DNA from: Gamsiella multidivaricata
Lineage: Eukaryota > Mortierellomycota > Mortierellomycetes > Mortierellales > Mortierellaceae
Direction of reading: 5' to 3'
Assembly (NCBI RefSeq): GCF_025024155.1
Contig: NW_026251750.1
Span: 124,001 to 188,000 of the forward strand
Length of the DNA: 64,000 nt
Part shown: positions 58,567-64,000 of the stretch, piece after piece
Position numbering within the stretch: the stretch's first letter is position 1
Layout of the letters: every line of letters starts with the position of its first letter
Translations under genes and position numbers: made by a program
Notes under the pieces: model-generated
Databases searched by the model: none
What the model was told of the DNA's origin: nothing
The model's input: the letters and a program-made list of their open reading frames with translations, nothing else

Positions 58567-58682
58567 TGGATTTTACCCAGCGGGGGGTTTTTTTCCTGCC
58601 TGGCCTTTGTTTGTCCTCGCGTGCTGATTCCTAGAAGAACAGAACACACTTTAATCTACAAACGTGGCATTCCCAACGCACC

Positions 58683-61600
58683 ATGGACGCATTCCAACCT
58701 CGCCCGGTCTCCCAGCGAAAGCGCAGCTACTCCACCACTGCGTACTCATCCCAGGAAGAAGAAGCCACATCGTCTTTGAACAGCAACAATACTGATTCAC
58801 AGGCACCAGCATCACCACAGCCAACAAGTCTGCTTGCCACAGCAGTAGGGGCCCAAGTCCTAACATACGAGTTCATCAATAACGGGACCGTTCTCCCTAC
58901 GGCAACAGCTTCAAAGCAACAACAACCGCCTATCGCAGCACCGGGACAATATGAGGGAATTCAGATGTCAAACGAAAGGACCGCCTTTGGAGTCTCCAGT
59001 CTTAAGTGGAGTCCTGACAGTACGTCTTTGTTCAATGGTCTTCTTTACTTCCGCTGAGAGGTCTCTTTGAGCTAACGTGAAATGCCGTGTCTTTCTTTCG
59101 TGGCTCCTAATGTCTTTATAGATTCGATGCTGGCCGTCGAAGCACAGGATGGCCGGATATTTCTGCACGACAGCAGGGGTCGGTTCCGGGAGACATTGGT
59201 GCAGGAACCAGTAATGGAGGTACCACAAAAGCAGCACTACACGACCATTGCTTTCTTCACAGTCAGGACATGGTCAATTAGGACAGCGTGATGTACTAAT
59301 GCTGAATTCGCTTCACTGCTAGACATCTCGATCGGGAACCCAAAGATGTGTTTTGTCGTGGGCACCAAAACCGCAGCGATTGTACTTTGCGAACGGTCAG
59401 AAGGTCATGACATGGGATTCAACATTACGCCGCACAGCCGAGACATTTGAGGTGCGGCAATAGTGAACATAGATATCGGGTGCTGCAGTTGTAATGAATG
59501 TGAGGTATCGGCAGTATGGGCTTGACAAAGAGTTCTTTCATTTGACAATTTCATAGATGGCATCGAGGATCAATGCACTGGCAATCAACTCGGAGGATAT
59601 CTTGCTGGCCGTCGGACAAAACTCTGGAAGTGTGGATGTCGTCAATCGCGCGACAGGGGTCAGCGCGAGGCTTGAAACGCCATCATCACTGGTATGTCTT
59701 GCAGATCCCTCTCCCTCCCTCTCTCTGGCCAATTCCGAAGAATTCTAGTAGATCATTATCTAGCACGAAACTTGACAACATTTTTTTTTTTTTAAGATCA
59801 TGGCAAAGCTCGAGTACTCTGTGTTCAGTCGATCAATATTAGGTGGCATAGGCAATGATGGCGTCTTACGGCTATGGGACACTGGATCGAATGGATCGAC
59901 AACCATGTATCACAGCTTCACTATGACGCACGAGGTCCCGATAAGCGGCATGGCCTTTAGTCCCTTCAATCGATATCTCATTTGCACAGCTGGACTGGAC
60001 AAACGATACGCGCTTTATGATGTCGAGAAGAAGAACGTTGTCAAGAATACGTTGACAGAATATGGACTGACCTCAGTCGCGTTCAAGAACGACGGGATCT
60101 CGATGGCGTTTGGGACGGATCAAGGAAAAGTATTGCTGTACGATCTGCGATCGACAAGTCGACCCATTTCAATTGTAGACACCCGCGTCGATGCCCCGAT
60201 CACGGCGGTTCACTTCCAGGGGAAACAATCCTCGAGTTCCTCGTCGATGAAGCGACATCAGACCATTAATGGACATGCACTCAAAAGACAGAATTCTGCA
60301 GGGTCCAAGACATCCATTTTTTCAATTAAGGATTCATTGGTATCTGCACCAGCAAGATCTCCGTCAACAGCAGGAGCAGAAGGCGCAGTTCAGAATGCAA
60401 CAGAGACGGTCGGCCATGGTGCAACATCGACATCTGGGAGGCCGATCCCGATCAAAACAGCAACACTGAGCCATCCAACATTGAGCCAATTCACAACTGG
60501 CAATGGTTCATCTTCCTATGATGTACGAGAGGTACAATCTGTAGGCGTCAGCAGTAAGGGAGGCATCTTCGATCTGTTATCATCCAAGCGCAACAATAGC
60601 GGCTCAGATTCCGCGGTAGCAGCAACAGCAGTGCAAGAAAAGATTTTATTTAAACCCAGACGACCGACAGCGCCATCATCCGTCTCAACAACAGCCAACA
60701 GCACTACTATTACAGGCAATGGTTCAGCAGCATCCTTGTCCTCGAAACCCGTGACTGCAGGAGCTACGTTGCCAGGACCATCTTTATCAGCTAGCGGAGT
60801 CCGCAGCAATGGCGGCAGCGGTTCCGGAAAAGGGATTGGGTCAGCGCCAACAACACCAATCAAAGAACAAGTGAATCCATTCGGTAGCGGTACTACGGGC
60901 AGCTATCCTAACTCAAGGACGGTCTCACCGTTTGCGTTCCAAGTTATGCAGTCGCGCTCACCCTCAGGGGACGATACATCCACGTCATCTTCATCCGTCA
61001 ACACCCCACCCAGATCTCCATCAGGTCCATCAGAGCAAAGTCATCAGAAGCACCACCATTATCAGTACCCATCCATCGATGACCAGCCTTCGGCTTCAAA
61101 ATCATCATCGTCGAGGGTTTCAAGCGTAAAGCGTCGGAAATCGTTCGGAACGCTCATGGCTTCGGGAGGGGCTGCTTCTGTATCGTCGACGCCTGATGCG
61201 ATAATGATGTCGGATGAGAAAATGGAGTTATTGAGGGGACAGATCGTCGATCGGGTCAAGAACGTGTTGTTGGATCAGTCTGTGGAACGTTCACCGTCAC
61301 CGCCAGTGGCAGCAGAAACATCGCAGCAACAGCAGCAGCGTGGATCGAAATCGACGGCACCAGTGGTGCAGGATCTGTGGATGCAGGTCGGCCTTGAAGG
61401 CGGAGAAGGGATGAACAGGCCGGCGTCGTCGTCTATGAGAACTCAATTTTCGTTTCTGGCTCAGTCAGCATTACCTCCACCCTTGTCCTCCTCCAGCACT
61501 GCAAAGGCCAATACCAACGGCAATATGATGGCAATAGACCCCTTACCGTCAACTTCAATATCGTCAACTTCACTACAATCCAAGGTTCTAGAGAGCGTGG

Positions 61601-61791
61601 TTGACGGGTGTCTGATGGAATTCCGGGCAATGGTCCGGAACGATCTCCAAAACATGCACCTGGAAATCCTGCGACAATTCCAGATCCAAAAGATAGAGAT
61701 GGAGACGCTTCTGAAGAAATATACCGAAGATCTCTGGGAGGAGAATCAGCGTTTGCAGGAAGAGAATCGGCGACTCAAGACGAATTATTAA
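58683..61791 (+). CDS. NEDD1: NEDD1-like WD40 protein, gamma-tubulin complex adaptor
   Basis: NEDD1/GCP-WD recruits gamma-tubulin ring complexes to spindle poles and microtubules. Five exons: 58683-59019, 59122-59219, 59323-59451, 59557-59691 and 59797-61791 (897 residues). WD40 blades are visible as VSSLKWSPDNSMLAVEAQDG, VLSWAPKPQRLYFANG, ALAINSEDILLAVGQNSGSV, GGIGNDGVLRLWD, FSPFNRYLICTAGLDKRYAL and AFGTDQGKVLLYDLRS. A disordered Ser-rich linker of about 430 residues follows. The C-terminal 60 or so residues form a helical coiled coil (MEFRAMVRNDLQNMHLEILR through EENQRLQEENRRL), matching the NEDD1 gamma-tubulin-binding domain. Each splice junction restores a blade. The linker is longer than in animals. 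Confidence 0.9.
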
Positions 61792-63056
61792 AGTAACGGA
61801 TTGGGAAGGACGTAACTGCAATCCTTTGTACAGCAATAAAACAAGGGTGTCGGCGAATGCATTTGTGCGCGCAGTATGAGTTCTCTCGATCTCACTGCAG
61901 ATGAGAGTGCAATGGCGCCACTATGATGCTGTTACCCTGATAGTGAGACGATGGTTGCCTACAGCCTTCAGGCACGCATTGAATGATGAACACCATGGGG
62001 AGGTTCTTTTTTTTTTTTTCTTTTTTTTCTTTTTTTTTTTCAAGATAAAGATGTGATCTAGCCATTGTCACTGGTAATGAAGTCTATGAACGTTTCCGTT
62101 AGGAACGTCCGAGCTCACACCAGGATAAGTAGCGCAAACACTCCGTTGATAATATTTTTATTACTATTCCAAAAGGTTCAAAAGGTTCAAAAGATTCAAA
62201 AGTTGCAGTTGGTAGCCCTTGGCACCACCACAGGGCTCCCTCTCAGTTTATTCGACCTGTCAGAGATCAGAAAATGAGTCTGGATTCACGCGACCAGTCT
62301 AGCTGCACCAATCCTTTAGTCCATAGTCCGATAACTCGATAGTTCAGACATCAAGAAGAGATCGCCTATCGGATTTAAAGATTCTCGGTACTGATACGAT
62401 GTTTCCCAACTTCATAACTCTGAATATGGAGTTTATGGGGACTCTGCTACCCGTCGACCAGGTTGAGACAGCGCGTCGATGCTCAAGCCTTAAAACGTCT
62501 GCATTTGGTCGTCAAAAAAACCCCGTTAGATGGACAGAGCTTCAATGGATCTTGTTCGACTCTTTAAGGCCGATACCCAGCCGAACACGAAAGACCTCGA
62601 ATTCATGGCTTCATCTTTGTCTCAAGGCGACACGGCTCTCCTGAGGACCATGCCATAATGCAATTATTGGCAAACATCCTTACGGGTTTCGGACCGAACT
62701 TGATTCAAGCCCTTCGTGACCAATTCCCAGCCCGCTACAATCATTCCCCAGCCCTGGAGCACCGGGATCTCATCGGCTACGACCATTCAACCAGTGGCAT
62801 GATTGAAATGTATGGACGTATAGATCAAAGCGGAAGCTGTTGTTAGGGGTTGAGCTCGGATCTGCATATCCCTGCAATTCTTCTGTCATTATTGACTTTG
62901 GACAGGCAGCATCTTCCGATCCAGACGCAGCGGTGACGACGACACCGAGTGGCGATAAAATGGGTCGGCTACAAATGCGTATACCATGTCGTTTGATGCC
63001 CTGGCCGATTTATTGTCTATATGTACAGTATATATGGATAATATTATAAGGTTGCT
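61792..63056. other. Convergent intergenic region with possible gene remnant
   Basis: 1.3 kb between the 3' ends of NEDD1 and the partial kinase. Long T runs (about 62006-62041) and an AAAGGTTC-type repeat (62168-62200) are present. From 62399 to 63049 several plus-strand frames open in succession (for example FGPNLIQALRDQFPARYNHS, then NSSVIIDFGQAASSDPDA), suggestive of a broken gene, but no family is recognised. Confidence 0.4.
61835..61840 (+). terminator. Poly(A) signal of NEDD1
   Basis: AATAAA 44 bases after the stop codon. Confidence 0.55.
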
Positions 63057-64000
63057 TTATGCTAAATCCGCGGCATGCTGCTGCTGCTGCTGCTGCTGTT
63101 GTGGAACCTGCGGCACCTGCGATTCAGGCAATGGAGGAGGTGTCGGCAAGGACGCAGATGTTTCCGACCGACGACCTTCAATCGACGAAGAAGACTCCCG
63201 CTCTCGTATGTACGACGCTCTCGACTCAGGACTGATATTCAAATACTCAGACGACTAATTTAGTTTAAGACAAAACCCCAAAGGTTTAGATCCGAGTTAG
63301 CACAAATCTTTCCTGTTTCTGAGTGCATGCACAGACTTTTCGCGCACAGACATTCGGAACCAACGTGCACAAAAAAAAGGAGCAGTTTCAATACTCACCA
63401 AGACTTGATTCATGTTGGCACGACGCTGAGGATCGGGGTGTAGTAGCATCCGAATCAAAGCCCTAGCATTTGCGTCCGGAACAGCTTGTTCAAAATGCGG
63501 GATCTCAAGCTCCCGAGCACTCTTCCATCGCAACCCATTCGCTAATGCGGGCGTGTCGGCTGAAGGATGCGCCAAAAAGTGCAATACCGTGTCATCCGAT
63601 AGCGATAACGGAAACAACGGCCTCGTCGCAAACAGTTCCTATACATCGGAAACGAATTAATAAAAGAAGCATCAGTAAACGAAGCTGTGCATCTATCACC
63701 ATCAAAAGGCATAATAGTCGCGAAGACCGCCTTACATAGACCAAGCATCCAAAGGCCCAAAGGTCGATACTAAAGTTGGCCGTAACACCCGACGACGCCT
63801 GCTTATCCACCGTCGTGCCTCTCGCCACCTCCGGCGGACAATACCGCACTGTTCCGATTCCGATACACTCCTCGTTCGCAACTCTTGACGACTCCATATC
63901 AATCAATTTCCATTGTTGTCGAGAATCATCCCGATTATGCATCACATTCGACGGCTTCAGATCGCAGTACACGATCTTCTTCGAATGACACCATGTTAGA
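63057..64000 (-). CDS. Atypical protein kinase, C-terminal part (5' truncated)
   Basis: Runs off the right edge. Exons visible are 64000-63736, 63638-63399 and 63254-63057. The first gives the catalytic loop and activation segment: WCHSKKIVYCDLKPSNVMHN, WKLIDMESSR, TVRYCPPEVARG, FSIDLWAFGCLVY. The second has ELFATRPLFP and MLLHPDPQRRANMNQVL, subdomains X-XI. So HRD is YCD and DFG is DME; both Asp remain but Arg, Phe and Gly do not. The catalytic Lys and glycine loop are outside the window. The last exon encodes a disordered tail ending in eight Gln (CAG repeat) and HAADLA. The class is not identified beyond Ser/Thr-kinase-like. Confidence 0.75.
63078..63101. repeat. CAG/CTG repeat encoding poly-Gln
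   Basis: Seven CTG plus one TTG on the plus strand, read as eight Gln near the C-terminus of the minus-strand kinase. Confidence 0.9.

Overview
The window is nuclear DNA from a filamentous fungus. Most genes are broken by short introns (roughly 90-230 bp, GT-AG, with TAG or CAG acceptors), bacterial-style operons are absent, and the proteins are typically eukaryotic. The mix (NEDD1, GPATCH1, a GRP170-class Hsp70, a concentrative nucleoside transporter, a class I cyclic nucleotide phosphodiesterase) together with a degenerate copy of a PIN/FEN1-like plus TnpB-like protein that I associate with Mortierella-type fungi points to an early-diverging fungus, probably Mortierellomycotina. That placement is inference; no rRNA or tRNA gene was found to confirm it.

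Left part (1-32 kb): the 3' end of a CaMKK-like kinase (+); phosphoglycerate dehydrogenase SER3 (-); a cyclic nucleotide phosphodiesterase (-); a 5.7 kb stretch with no gene I can support; the ER chaperone LHS1/GRP170 with a C-terminal KDEL (+); 3-ketosphinganine reductase TSC10 (+); casein kinase 2 beta (-); the adenylate kinase/ribosome factor FAP7 (+); the splicing-associated G-patch protein GPATCH1 (+); and a large Ste20-like kinase that has lost its DFG motif (-).

Middle part (32-52 kb): a 1170-residue PH-domain protein (-), a CNT-type nucleoside transporter (-), an eight-exon FAD-dependent monooxygenase with an 11-nt micro-exon (-), a 4.2 kb gene-poor stretch holding decayed fragments, a typical 2-Cys peroxiredoxin TSA1 (+) with a clear TATA box and CRE, and a 91-codon secreted precursor whose last 14 residues follow a Lys-Arg processing site (+).

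Right part (52-64 kb): a broken gene of about 3.4 kb that joins FEN1/XPG-like pieces to a TnpB/Fanzor-like RuvC piece, a five-helix membrane protein of unknown function (+), the gamma-tubulin adaptor NEDD1 (+), decayed sequence, and the 3' half of an unusual protein kinase running off the right edge (-).

The genes do not form a pathway cluster; this is ordinary fungal housekeeping and signalling content. The most promising points for follow-up are the PIN/TnpB-like remnant, the Kex2-type peptide precursor, and the two kinases with non-canonical catalytic motifs. Exon boundaries were derived by hand from reading frame, splice consensus and family conservation, and were not checked against transcripts.
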